From Pseudomonadota bacterium (GTDB lineage Bacteria > BMS3Abin14): a stretch of 18,080 nt of DNA. The stretch spans positions 1-18,080 of the forward strand of contig JAFGWO010000200.1 of assembly GCA_016937135.1 (NCBI GenBank), given 5' to 3'. The notes beneath the pieces were generated by a model. That model ran no database searches, was not told where the DNA came from, and worked only from the letters and a program-made list of their open reading frames with translations. The translations under genes were made by a program, and so were the position numbers. Positions 1-7,088 of this stretch are shown here, in pieces (position 1 is the stretch's first letter; each line of letters starts with the position of its first letter).

Positions 1-116
1 GGACCATCGATTCCGGCCTCGGGGTTGGACGGGGAAATATGAACGTCCCCAGATCCATTGCGGATGCCCTGGTCAGGCGGCATGATCAGTCCCTCCAGAA
101 TCAGTCCCCCCGTTGA
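1..116 (+). CDS. C-terminal end of an unidentified protein (5' partial)
   Basis: The frame beginning at base 3 stays open for 37 codons and stops with TGA at 114-116; the other two forward frames stop within the first 90 bases. The tail reads from TIDSGLGVGRGN to SLQNQSPR and ends in a polar, basic segment. I do not recognise the family and assign no function. The following gene starts 81 bp later with its own ribosome binding site, so the two need not be co-translated. The evidence is only the open frame, a plausible codon pattern and the plus-strand direction shared with what follows. Confidence 0.45.
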   Translation, partial: TIDSGLGVGRGNMNVPRSIADALVRRHDQSLQNQSPR

Positions 117-197
117 CAGCCCAAAAAATCGTGAATAAATTGAAGCAGAATTTTTTAATCTTTTTAGGTCGTTGTGATTCATAACGGGGAGCTTTAA

Positions 198-473
198 ATG
201 CCTACTTACGAATATCGCTGTGACAAATGTGGAAAAATCTTCGAGCTTTTCCAGAAGATCACGGATGATCCCGCCCAAATCTGCCCGGAATGCGGAGGAA
301 AGGTGCAAAGGCTTGTGAGCGCCTCTAATTTCGTCCTCAAGGGCAAAGGCTGGTATAAAACCGATTACGCCCCCACGCCCGTGCCGCCGAAGTGCGAGGG
401 AGCCGGGAAAGAGGGGTCAGGTCCCGGTCCGGCCTGCAAGTCCTGTCCCGCCAATACGCAGAACAAATCCTGA
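198..473 (+). CDS. FmdB-family small zinc ribbon protein
   Basis: This 91-residue protein opens with MPTYEYRCDKCGKIFE, the usual start of FmdB/CxxC_CxxC_SSSS regulatory proteins. Two knuckles, C8-x2-C11 and C29-x2-C32, would bind one zinc. The conserved aromatic GWYKTDY block follows near residues 51-57. The last 30 residues are Pro/Gly/Lys-rich with three more cysteines (C66, C80, C83), probably a flexible tail. GGGGAG at 186-191 is well placed before the ATG at 198. The family is named for a putative regulator of formamidase, but its general role is unknown, so no target is claimed. The K+ channel gene starts 15 bp after the stop, so the two are probably co-transcribed. Confidence 0.9.
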   Translation: MPTYEYRCDKCGKIFELFQKITDDPAQICPECGGKVQRLVSASNFVLKGKGWYKTDYAPTPVPPKCEGAGKEGSGPGPACKSCPANTQNKS

Positions 474-488
474 GAAGATAGTGGCGCC

Positions 489-1553
489 ATGACCGCCGCC
501 ATCGGGATCGGGGTGAGCCGGAAAAAGGGCCTACCGGGCAGGCGGCACGGCAGGGAATGGCTGGAGGCCCAGTTCCGGCTGTCTCTGGTGATCCTGGCCT
601 TCGTCCTCAGTGGCGGCACCCTTGGCTTCATGGTCTTGGAGGGGTGGGGATTTCTTGATGCCCTCTACATGACCATCATCACCCTCTCCACCGTGGGGTT
701 CACCGAGGTCCACCCCCTCTCCCCCATCGGGAAGGTCCTGAGCATGGGCATCATCGTGACCGGGGTAGGGTCGGCGGGTTTCGCCGTCGGGACCATCGCG
801 AGGATCACCCTTGAGGACAGGATCCGCGATGCCTTCGGGAGGAAATTCATGAAAGCCATCGAAAAGCTCCGGGATCATTACATTGTGTGCGGCTACGGAA
901 GGATGGGCCGGGTCATCTGCCAGGAACTGGCTGACAGAGACGTCCCTTTCGTAGTTATAGAGGTCGATGACGATGCCCTTGAGGAACTGGAAAAAGAGTC
1001 CTTCCTCTATCTGAAGGGCGACGCGACGGATGACGAGGACCTCATCGCGGCGGGGATCGAACGGGCCGAAGGGCTGATTTCGGTCGTGACCGAGGATACC
1101 CAGAACGTCTTCATTGTCCTGACCGCGAGGGGTCTTAATCCAAAGCTCAACATCGTCACCCGGGCGGCCACCGAGGAGAACATCAAGAAGCTGGTGAGGG
1201 CAGGGGCGAACAAGGTTGTCTCCCCCTACTTCGTCGGAGGCCACCGGATCGCCCAGGCTGTCATGAGGCCGACCGTTCTGGATTTTCTGGAAACCATCGT
1301 TCAGAACAGGGAAATGGATCTGCGTTTGGAAGAGGTCCGGGTCTCCCCCCAATCCCGGCTGGTTGGGAAAACCCTGGTGGATTCAGGGCTCAAGAAGGAT
1401 TTCAATGTCATTCTTTTCGCGGTTAAGAACGCAACCGGCAGTATGGTTTTTAACCCTTCTCCCGATAACGAGTTCAGAGCGGGGGATACCCTGGTCATCC
1501 TCGGCAAGACCGACGACATCAAGGTCTTTGAGCGGGTCGTAAAGGGGACATGA
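489..1553 (+). CDS. Two-helix potassium channel with RCK (TrkA-N/TrkA-C) domains
   Basis: This 354-residue inner-membrane protein has the Kch/MthK-like layout: a basic N-terminus, TM1 (about 31-50), a pore loop with the filter region TLSTVGF (65-71), TM2 (about 82-103) and a cytoplasmic RCK part. The Rossmann nucleotide-binding motif VCGYGRMG is at 133-140 and the acidic end of beta-2 (IEVDDD) at 157-162. A TrkA-C domain covers about 275-354. It should conduct K+ gated by a ligand bound to the RCK ring. The filter reads TVGFT rather than the classical TVGYG. The gene follows fmdB by 15 bp. Channel versus uptake-subunit function cannot be settled from sequence, but the attached pore domain favours a channel. 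Confidence 0.9.
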   Translation: MTAAIGIGVSRKKGLPGRRHGREWLEAQFRLSLVILAFVLSGGTLGFMVLEGWGFLDALYMTIITLSTVGFTEVHPLSPIGKVLSMGIIVTGVGSAGFAVGTIARITLEDRIRDAFGRKFMKAIEKLRDHYIVCGYGRMGRVICQELADRDVPFVVIEVDDDALEELEKESFLYLKGDATDDEDLIAAGIERAEGLISVVTEDTQNVFIVLTARGLNPKLNIVTRAATEENIKKLVRAGANKVVSPYFVGGHRIAQAVMRPTVLDFLETIVQNREMDLRLEEVRVSPQSRLVGKTLVDSGLKKDFNVILFAVKNATGSMVFNPSPDNEFRAGDTLVILGKTDDIKVFERVVKGT

Positions 1554-1634
1554 CCCGATTTTTGCCCCGAATCTTTCCTCTTTTTATCTTCAAACACGCG
1601 TTCTTGGCCCGTTTCCGGCCAAAAAAGGGATGAA

Positions 1635-4217
1635 ATGCCAGTTCCCGTCGATGACCTTTTGCCACACGTAGAAAGACCCTCCCGGTATCTCGGTCTCGAG
1701 GTTAACTCCATCCATGCCGGAGCCGATGGCCCCTCCCCCGCCCTCAGGGCCGCGCTGGTTTTTCCGGATCTTTATGAAGTAGGCATGGCCCATCTGGGGA
1801 CGCGCATTCTTTACGGTCTGGGAAATCTGGTGGATCGCGTCCGGGTGGAACGCGTATTTCTGCCCGCCCCGGACATGCTGGATCTCCTGGAAGAAAAAAA
1901 CCTTCCCCTTTTTACCCTTGAATCCCGGACGCCGGTCGGCGAATGCGGCCTGGTGGGGGTGACCCTCCAGTCGGAGCTGACCTACACCAACATCCTCACC
2001 GTTTTAAAGGCTTCGAAGATCCCCCTCATGGCGCGGGAGAGATCCCGAAACAACCCGATTATCCTTGGCGGAGGTCCATGCGGATTCAACCCGGAACCCC
2101 TTGCGGAGTTCTTCGATCTCTTTTTTCTCGGGGAAGGGGAAAAAGCGTGGCCGGAAATCCTGGAGGCCCTGGCTTTCCTGGGGGAAAAAGGCGTCAACCG
2201 GGAAGGGAAAATCCGGGAATTAAAAAAAATGGACGGTATTTATGATCCATCCGACTTCGAGCCCCGATATGATGAGAACGGCCGGCTCAAGGGGGTTGAC
2301 CGGATAAGAGAGGGAAGGGCCCTTGCCCGGGCCGTCTCGCCGAGGCTGGAAGGCGGGTATCCCCGCGGGTGTTTCATCGTGCCCTTTTCCCAGCCCGTCC
2401 ACGACCGCGTGAACATCGAGGTGACAAGGGGGTGCACGAGGGGGTGCCGTTTCTGCAACGCCGGGATGGTTTATCGCCCTGTCCGGGAGCGATCCGCCCA
2501 ATCCGTCCTTGAAATCGCGCATGATGCCCTCGAGAGCACCGGTCAGGACGATCTGGCCCTGACAAGCCTCAGCATTGGAGACTACAGCTGCCTGGACGAG
2601 GTCCTGGAAACCCTCATGGATCGATATGAAAAGGACAGGGTTTCCTTATCCCTCCCGTCCATGCGCATCGGTGGGCTGACACCTTCGGTTGCCCGGCAGA
2701 TCCTGAGGGTCCGCAGGACCGGCTTCACCATCGCGCCCGAAGCGGGCACGGAAAGGCTCCGGCGTGTGATCAACAAGGATTTTACGGATGAGGAAATCCT
2801 GCAGACTGCCCGATGGGTCTTCGGGCACGGATGGGACGGGCTCAAGCTGTATTTCATGATCGGGCTCCCTTCCGAGACGGATGAGGATTTAAAGGGCATC
2901 GCTTCCCTTGCGGGAAAGATCGCCCGGGAGTCCCCTCCGCGCTCGAAGGTGACGGTCAATTTATCTCCTTTTGTGCCCAAACCCCACACACCCTTTCAGT
3001 GGGCGGCCCAGGCACCGGAGCCCGAAATGAAAAGGAGGCTGGACCTCGTCAGGGAAAACCTGAGGGGCCCGGGGCTCCAGGTCAGGTGGGGAAGGACGGA
3101 CCAGGCGCTCCTGGAGGCTGTCCTTTCCAGGGGAGGGCGCCGGCTTTCCCGGACCATCCGGGCGGCCTGGGAGAAAGGCGCGGTAATGGAGGGATGGAGC
3201 GAACATTTCCGCATGGATCTCTGGCGGGAGGCGTTCCGGGAGACGGGGGTCACTGCACAGGAGGAGGCCGAAAGGGAGCGGGATGAGGACGAGGTCTTTC
3301 CATGGGACCATATACCCAGCGGGGTCAGCCGGGGTTTCCTCCTCCGGGAATACAGGAAAAGCCTGGCGGGAGAGACGACCCCCGATTGCCGGGAGGAAAG
3401 GTGCCTGTCTTGTGGAGCCTGTCCCCCGGAGGGAAAAAACGCCGCTCCTCCCCTCAGGAAAACGGAGGATGTCCCCGAACGGACACAGGAGGAGGAAAAC
3501 AATCAGGTGCCGGAACCGGACCCCGTTGCCCGCAGGCTGCGGTTCGTCTTTCAGAAAACCGGGGACCTGCGTTTTCTCGGCCATCTCGAACTTGTCAAGC
3601 TTCTGGAACGGGCTCTGAAAAGGGCCGGGATTCCTTTGGCTTTTTCAGGAGGATTCAGCCCGAAGCCGAAGCTCACCCTCGCGCTTTCCCTTCCCACGGG
3701 GGCCGAGGGGGCAGGGGAACTGATGGACCTGGAGCTTTCCGGGACCCTTTCTCCGAAGGAGGTTATTGAAAGGATCAGCGGGCATCTCCCTCCAGGGATC
3801 GATCTGCTGCGCGGCTGGAAGGTCCCCCTTGAAGGGGAGGCCCTGAACAGCCGTGTGGCCAGCATCACCTACCGGGCTGTCCTCCCTTCGCCCCGCCCGG
3901 GACTGGGAGAGACCGTGCGGGAGTTTTTTGCGAGGGAGTCGCTCCCCGTCAGGCGGGTTCGCAAGGGCAAGGAAAAGGTGGTGGACCTGAAGGAATTCCT
4001 CCTTTCCCTTTCAGCAACAGACGACCAGACCCTCGATTTTACCCTCGCCCTTGCTGGAGAAGAGGGCACCGCCAAACCCTCGGAGGTGCTTCGGCTCCTC
4101 CTTGATCTCGATGAGGAGGCTTTGGTGGATGTCCGCCTTGTCCGGACATCCATGGCCCTCCGGATGGATTCGGGCGGCGCCCTTTTCCGCACGGCCCTGG
4201 CAAGGATCTGGGACTAA
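1635..4217 (+). CDS. Radical SAM protein (TIGR03960 type) fused to a TIGR03936/DUF2344 domain
   Basis: This 860-residue fusion starts with a B12-binding-like N-terminal region (about 1-240; LLPHVERPSRYLG at 8-20). The radical SAM core (about 255-480) has the cluster motif CTRGCRFC with C267, C271 and C274. A cysteine block follows (C585, C590, C593, C596), which could hold a second cluster or zinc. A charged linker (about 600-630) leads to the C-terminal DUF2344-type domain (about 632-855; RFVFQKTGDLRFLGHLE). In many bacteria the two halves are neighbouring genes, and the fusion is familiar from deltaproteobacteria. The substrate is unknown to me. Its usual neighbours rng, rplU and rpmA are present here and suggest an RNA- or ribosome-related role, which is inference. 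AAAGGGA just before the ATG is a close, weak ribosome binding site. Confidence 0.92.
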   Translation: MPVPVDDLLPHVERPSRYLGLEVNSIHAGADGPSPALRAALVFPDLYEVGMAHLGTRILYGLGNLVDRVRVERVFLPAPDMLDLLEEKNLPLFTLESRTPVGECGLVGVTLQSELTYTNILTVLKASKIPLMARERSRNNPIILGGGPCGFNPEPLAEFFDLFFLGEGEKAWPEILEALAFLGEKGVNREGKIRELKKMDGIYDPSDFEPRYDENGRLKGVDRIREGRALARAVSPRLEGGYPRGCFIVPFSQPVHDRVNIEVTRGCTRGCRFCNAGMVYRPVRERSAQSVLEIAHDALESTGQDDLALTSLSIGDYSCLDEVLETLMDRYEKDRVSLSLPSMRIGGLTPSVARQILRVRRTGFTIAPEAGTERLRRVINKDFTDEEILQTARWVFGHGWDGLKLYFMIGLPSETDEDLKGIASLAGKIARESPPRSKVTVNLSPFVPKPHTPFQWAAQAPEPEMKRRLDLVRENLRGPGLQVRWGRTDQALLEAVLSRGGRRLSRTIRAAWEKGAVMEGWSEHFRMDLWREAFRETGVTAQEEAERERDEDEVFPWDHIPSGVSRGFLLREYRKSLAGETTPDCREERCLSCGACPPEGKNAAPPLRKTEDVPERTQEEENNQVPEPDPVARRLRFVFQKTGDLRFLGHLELVKLLERALKRAGIPLAFSGGFSPKPKLTLALSLPTGAEGAGELMDLELSGTLSPKEVIERISGHLPPGIDLLRGWKVPLEGEALNSRVASITYRAVLPSPRPGLGETVREFFARESLPVRRVRKGKEKVVDLKEFLLSLSATDDQTLDFTLALAGEEGTAKPSEVLRLLLDLDEEALVDVRLVRTSMALRMDSGGALFRTALARIWD

Positions 4218-4222
4218 AGAGG

Positions 4223-4247
4223 GTCCAGAGTCCAGAGTTCAGGGTCC
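4223..4247 (+). repeat. Heptamer array, GTCCAGA family
   Basis: Units GTCCAGA, GTCCAGA, GTTCAGG and a partial GTCC follow each other with an exact 7-bp period. The array starts six bases after the stop codon of the radical SAM gene. The reverse complement of the same sequence, identical over 23 bases, occurs at about 6774-6796 after rng. Confidence 0.8.
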
Positions 4248-4453
4248 GGGGGGCGAAAGGGGCTTTGAAAAGGGGATCGGAAATGGGGCGCGGGGAGGGA
4301 AAATCAGGCCCTTAAAGTCCTCTTTTTTACGCCGTCCTTTTCCTTTGGTCGGGCCAGGGAGCGGCGACAGGATCCCGGGTTTTTCCCTTCTTTCTTTCCC
4401 CTTCTCACCTTTCCTGCTGACTAAATTTCAAATTATTGTTATCAAGATACTAT

Positions 4454-4530
4454 GTTGATGGCTGTTAAGAAGGCCATCAACGCGCCCCGGGCGGGCGCCA
4501 GGATCCATGACAGACATGGCAAGTCATGGA
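4454..4530 (+). repeat. Multi-hairpin intergenic element, copy A (truncated, hairpins 1-3)
   Basis: Three hairpins follow in a row. Hairpin 1 pairs 4454-4462 with 4473-4481 (9 bp, GTTGATGGC). Hairpin 2 pairs GCGCCC (4482-4487) with GGGCGC (4493-4498). Hairpin 3 pairs TCCATGAC (4504-4511) with GTCATGGA (4523-4530) around an 11-nt loop. The same order is found in copies B and C. Hairpins 4 and 5 are missing: after hairpin 3 comes GG and a run of seven T, so hairpin 3 could act as a Rho-independent terminator or attenuator before rng. Confidence 0.8.
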
Positions 4531-4624
4531 GGTTTTTTTCCCCATGAGGAGAGGGTTCTGATGAAAAAGAATACGCTCCACACGAGCGATGAAAAGGTTT
4601 TCTCCAATTCGAAAGGCAAGACTA

Positions 4625-6130
4625 ATGGGATCGGAAATTGTCATCAACACCAGCGATTTCGAAACCAGGGTGGCTCTTTTAAAAAACCGCCAGGTTTTGG
4701 AGATCTCCGTGGACCGCATGAAGGACCGCGGGATCACGGGCAACATCTATAAGGGAAGAGTCGTTCGGGTTCTCCCCGGGATGCAGGCGGCTTTCGTCGA
4801 GATCGGTCAGGAGCGGGCCGCGTTCCTTCACGCCTCCGATATCGTTCTGGACATGGGCGAGTACGCCGAAATGCTCGTCCAGGAGGATATGAACGAGGAC
4901 GATGAATTTCCTGTAATCACGGCCTCGGGTCACGCCATCGAGGATCTTCTGAAGGAAGGGCAGGAAATCCTCGTCCAGGTGACGAAGGAGCCCATCGGCA
5001 CAAAGGGGGCGCGGGTCACCGCCTACATCACCCTCCCCGGAAGGCTTCTGGTCCTCATGCCCAGTATGCCCAAGGTGGGTGTTTCCAGGAGGATCCGTGA
5101 TTCCGGTGAGCGCGACCGTTTGAGAGAGGTCGTCACCGGGCTCAAGCCTTCAGGGGTGGGTTTTATCGTCCGGACCGCGGCGGAGGGCGCCTCCGACCAG
5201 GAAATCCGCCAGGACATGGATTTTCTGGTCCGTCTCTGGGAAACCATAAAAAAACGCCAGCCGCGTTCCCGGGCCCCCAACCTCCTGTATGCCGAACTGG
5301 ACCTCACCTTCCGGATTCTCCGGGATCTTTACAACACGGATATCGAAGCCGTCTACGTGGACACGAAGGAAGAGTTCAAAAGGCTGGCTGATTTTATGAA
5401 GAGATTCACGCCGGGTCTTCGGGATGCGCTCACTCTTTTTGAGGATGACGAACCGATCTTTGAGCATTTCGGCGTAGAGCTTGAAATAAACAGGGCCCTT
5501 GGCAAGAAGGTCTGGCTCAAATCGGGAGGGTACATAATCATCGACCAGACGGAAGCGCTGACGGCCATCGATGTCAATACCGGGAGGTTCGTGGGGCGGC
5601 GGAACCTGGAAGAAACCATCGTCAAGACCAATATGGAGGCCGTCCAGGAGATCGTCTACCAGCTCCGTCTCCGAAATATCGGGGGCCTCATCATCATCGA
5701 TTTCATCGACATGGAGAAGATTTCCAACAGGAAAAAGGTCTTTGCCGCCCTGGAGGAAACCTTGAAGGGGGACAGGGCCAAGTCGACCATATTGCAGATA
5801 TCGGAGCTCGGCCTTGTGGAAATGACGAGGAAAAGGGTCAGAGACAACCTGGCGGCGGTCATGACGGAGCCGTGTCCCTACTGCGAGGGGAGGGGGACGA
5901 TCAAATCCCTCCGGACTATCGCCTACGAGATCTTCCGGCAGGTGCGAAGGGAATCCACTACTCTGGAGGGACGCCGGGTCATCATCACGGTCCATCCGAA
6001 AGTGGCCGACCTTCTCTATGAGGAGGAGCACGAATTCCTCGAGGGACTGGAAAAGAAGCTCAAGAAGAAGGTTGTGCTGAAGACCGACTATAACATGCAT
6101 CAGGAGCAGTACCAGATCATGGGCCTGTAA
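4625..6130 (+). CDS. rng: Ribonuclease G / RNase E family endoribonuclease
   Basis: The protein cleaves single-stranded RNA at 5'-monophosphate ends and acts in 16S rRNA maturation and mRNA turnover. I chose the ATG at 4625 (501 residues), since MGSEIVINTSDFETRV aligns with family N-termini; an in-frame ATG at 4589 would add 12 residues. The S1 domain follows (GNIYKGRVVRVLPGMQAAFV, from about residue 39), with the 5'-sensor/RNase H-like region in the middle. The likely catalytic Asp residues are in AIDVNTG (about residue 316) and IIIDFIDM (about 359). The Zn-link CPYC is at about 417-420. It lacks the long C-terminal scaffold of RNase E, so it is of the RNase G type. Only a weak AAAGGCAAG precedes 4625. 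Element copy A lies in the leader. Confidence 0.94.
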   Translation: MGSEIVINTSDFETRVALLKNRQVLEISVDRMKDRGITGNIYKGRVVRVLPGMQAAFVEIGQERAAFLHASDIVLDMGEYAEMLVQEDMNEDDEFPVITASGHAIEDLLKEGQEILVQVTKEPIGTKGARVTAYITLPGRLLVLMPSMPKVGVSRRIRDSGERDRLREVVTGLKPSGVGFIVRTAAEGASDQEIRQDMDFLVRLWETIKKRQPRSRAPNLLYAELDLTFRILRDLYNTDIEAVYVDTKEEFKRLADFMKRFTPGLRDALTLFEDDEPIFEHFGVELEINRALGKKVWLKSGGYIIIDQTEALTAIDVNTGRFVGRRNLEETIVKTNMEAVQEIVYQLRLRNIGGLIIIDFIDMEKISNRKKVFAALEETLKGDRAKSTILQISELGLVEMTRKRVRDNLAAVMTEPCPYCEGRGTIKSLRTIAYEIFRQVRRESTTLEGRRVIITVHPKVADLLYEEEHEFLEGLEKKLKKKVVLKTDYNMHQEQYQIMGL

Positions 6131-6170
6131 GTGTGAAAAGGGTTTAATGCGGCCACCAATAACGCGCCAT

Positions 6171-6270
6171 CTACTTCGTACTCCCTCCTCGGCAATCCTC
6201 ACGTACGTCCCGTGTACGCTGCGGTTGCCTCGTCAGTCGAGCCTTGTATCTGACGCGTTCTTGGCGGCCT
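6171..6270 (+). repeat. 100-bp structured repeat, copy R1
   Basis: This 100-bp unit is repeated at 6510-6609 with three substitutions. It can form an outer stem GGCAA (6191-6195)/TTGCC (6225-6229) enclosing CGTAC/GTACG around a 7-nt loop, and a second stem CGTCAG (6231-6236)/CTGACG (6250-6255). Open frames across it on both strands are by-products of the repeat. Confidence 0.85.
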
Positions 6271-6334
6271 TGTGGTTTGAGGAATGGGGCGGGTAAGAAA
6301 CCACGGAGGACAGCCTCTTTTGCATTATCGGGGA

Positions 6335-6450
6335 GGCGGTGATCCTCGACGTATGTCCATATACGCTTTCCGCCGTCGCTCTTTGAGCTATGGCGTGACA
6401 AGCCGGTTTTCTCGAGGCTCTGGCCTTGAATCTGCCATGCTCTGAACGCC
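6335..6450 (+). repeat. Diverged copy R3 of the structured repeat
   Basis: The order of landmarks matches R1: a GATCCTC block, a CGTAT...ATACG hairpin, and a GGCCTTGAATCTG block matching AGCCTTGTATCTG of R1. The outer stem is GGCGG (6335-6339)/CCGCC (6370-6374) and the inner stem CGTAT/ATACG. Both differ from R1 by paired changes that keep the pairing. The second stem region is longer, with GAGCTATGGC facing GCCATGCTC. Confidence 0.6.
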
Positions 6451-6509
6451 CTCGCTTTAAAGGATCTGGGGCGATCAGGGATACAGTCCCACAAAATCCT
6501 ATTGGTCAC

Positions 6510-6609
6510 CTGCTTCGTACTCCCTCCTTGGCAATCCTCACGTACGTCCCATGTACGCTGCGGTTGCCTCGTCAGTCGAGCCTTGTATCTGACGCGTTCT
6601 TGGCGGCCT
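6510..6609 (+). repeat. 100-bp structured repeat, copy R2
   Basis: R2 is 97% identical to R1 and lies 339 bp downstream in the same orientation. Two differences are at the left end, and one (G to A) is in the loop of the CGTAC/GTACG hairpin. The flanking bases of R1 and R2 are not alike, so the unit has definite boundaries and is not part of a larger tandem duplication. Confidence 0.85.
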
Positions 6610-6652
6610 CGCGAAAAATGGACATGGGCAGGATTCAAGCCAGGCTAAATAT

Positions 6653-6729
6653 CCAATCCTCATCCCGCCATGGACGGAACTGCGGTTGCCTTGTCAGTCC
6701 CCTTCGACGCCATTTCGTTTGCCAAGGGC
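6653..6729 (+). repeat. Diverged copy R4 of the structured repeat
   Basis: Shared landmarks with R1 and R2 are CAATCCTCA at the left, then a short CCG/CGG hairpin in place of the CGTAC hairpin, then CTGCGGTTGCC and TTGTCAGTC. The outer stem is reduced and the right half is poorly conserved, so this looks like a decayed copy. Confidence 0.5.
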
Positions 6730-6768
6730 GGTGAGCCTGCCTTCCCGGAGCCTCGCACCTGACCCTCT

Positions 6769-6831
6769 CTGAACCCTGAACTCTGGACTCTGGACTTTCT
6801 TCTCTTGACTCTCTTCTCTTGACTCTCTTTC
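6769..6831 (-). repeat. Heptamer array, nine in-phase units (AGTCCAG family on minus strand)
   Basis: Nine units keep an exact 7-bp register: CTGAACC, CTGAACT, CTGGACT, CTGGACT, TTCTTCT, CTTGACT, CTCTTCT, CTTGACT, CTCTTTC. The first four are the reverse complement of the array at 4223-4247. The last four form a 14-bp period made of two different heptamers. Confidence 0.8.
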
Positions 6832-6843
6832 CCATTCCTCCCG

Positions 6844-6873
6844 TTGACAACAATTTTTTCTTTTGGTAACAAT
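6844..6873 (+). promoter_or_regulatory. Candidate sigma70 promoter for rplU-rpmA-obgE-proB
   Basis: A perfect TTGACA (6844-6849) is followed after 18 bp by AACAAT (6868-6873), a 4/6 match to the -10 box, in an AT-rich stretch unlike its GC-rich surroundings. Transcription from here would begin about 10 bases before hairpin 1 of element copy B, putting the whole element in the rplU leader. The -10 box is imperfect, so this is only a candidate. Confidence 0.4.
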
Positions 6874-6890
6874 CCCTGTTCGATTTAGAT

Positions 6891-7043
6891 ATTGATGACT
6901 TCGCAAAAAATCATCAATGCGCCCCGGGTGGGGCGCCCGAATCAAGGACCGGCATCGTAAGTCCTTGATTCGTGAGGAAAGCGAAAATCACACTTTTCAC
7001 TTTCCGGGAAGCGAAAAGTCCCGCCTGGACTTTTTGCGACCCT
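6891..7043 (+). repeat. Multi-hairpin intergenic element, copy B (full)
   Basis: Five hairpins follow each other. (1) ATTGATGA (6891-6898)/TCATCAAT (6911-6918). (2) GCGCCCC (6919-6925)/GGGGCGC (6930-6936). (3) GAATCAAGGAC (6939-6949)/GTCCTTGATTC (6961-6971), perfect 11 bp with an 11-nt loop. (4) GGAAAG..GAAAA (6976-6987)/TTTTC..CTTTCC (6994-7005) with one mismatch. (5) GCGAAAAGTCC (7011-7021)/GGACTTTTTGC (7027-7037) with one G-T pair. The copy ends in GCGACCCT, as does copy C, and lies 45 bp before the rplU start in the likely leader. Confidence 0.85.
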
Positions 7044-7088
7044 CTCAACATTAGGCAACCCCTTGAGTCAGGTGGAGGAATTAAGGCT

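Larger units (their letters stand above)
4218..4588. other. Gene-free gap between the radical SAM gene and rng
   Basis: No plausible gene is visible. The gap opens with a heptamer array six bases after the upstream stop. A G-rich then pyrimidine-rich stretch of no recognised function follows (4248-4420). An AT-rich segment at about 4420-4453 could hold a weak sigma70 promoter (TTTCAA, 16 bp, TACTAT), ending right at the first hairpin of element copy A (4454-4530). A strong Shine-Dalgarno-like GAGGAGAGG lies at about 4547-4555, before an out-of-frame ATG at 4561. Confidence 0.6.
6131..6890. other. Repeat-filled gene-free region after rng
   Basis: No credible gene lies in these 760 bases; the open frames run through repeats on both strands and resemble no protein family. 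The region holds four copies (two near-identical, two diverged) of a structured repeat, then nine in-phase heptamers at 6769-6831, then a candidate promoter just before element copy B. No Rho-independent terminator is visible directly after the rng stop. The rest (about 6271-6334, 6451-6509, 6610-6650) shows nothing I recognise. Confidence 0.7.

Noticed and set aside
531..1352. 273-residue minus-strand open frame opposite the K+ channel gene
   Set aside because: It is antisense to a clear gene and is a by-product of high GC content.
1604..1622. TTGGCC/GGCCAA hairpin before the radical SAM gene
   Set aside because: Six pairs only, no T run on the plus strand and no second copy seen; chance pairing is likely in GC-rich DNA.
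4454..4530. Known metabolite riboswitch in the rng leader
   Set aside because: The same element precedes rplU and proA, and no conserved riboswitch core that I know is visible.
6171..6638. 155-residue minus-strand open frame across the rng-rplU gap
   Set aside because: It contains the same peptide twice because it reads through repeats R1 and R2; no family resemblance and no ribosome binding site.
6426..6734. 102-residue plus-strand open frame
   Set aside because: It runs through R2 and R4; its sequence is a translation of a non-coding repeat.
6972..7088. 39-codon N-terminal extension of L21
   Set aside because: It would translate hairpins 4-5 of element copy B; the start at 7089 has a good GGAGG and gives the standard L21 length.
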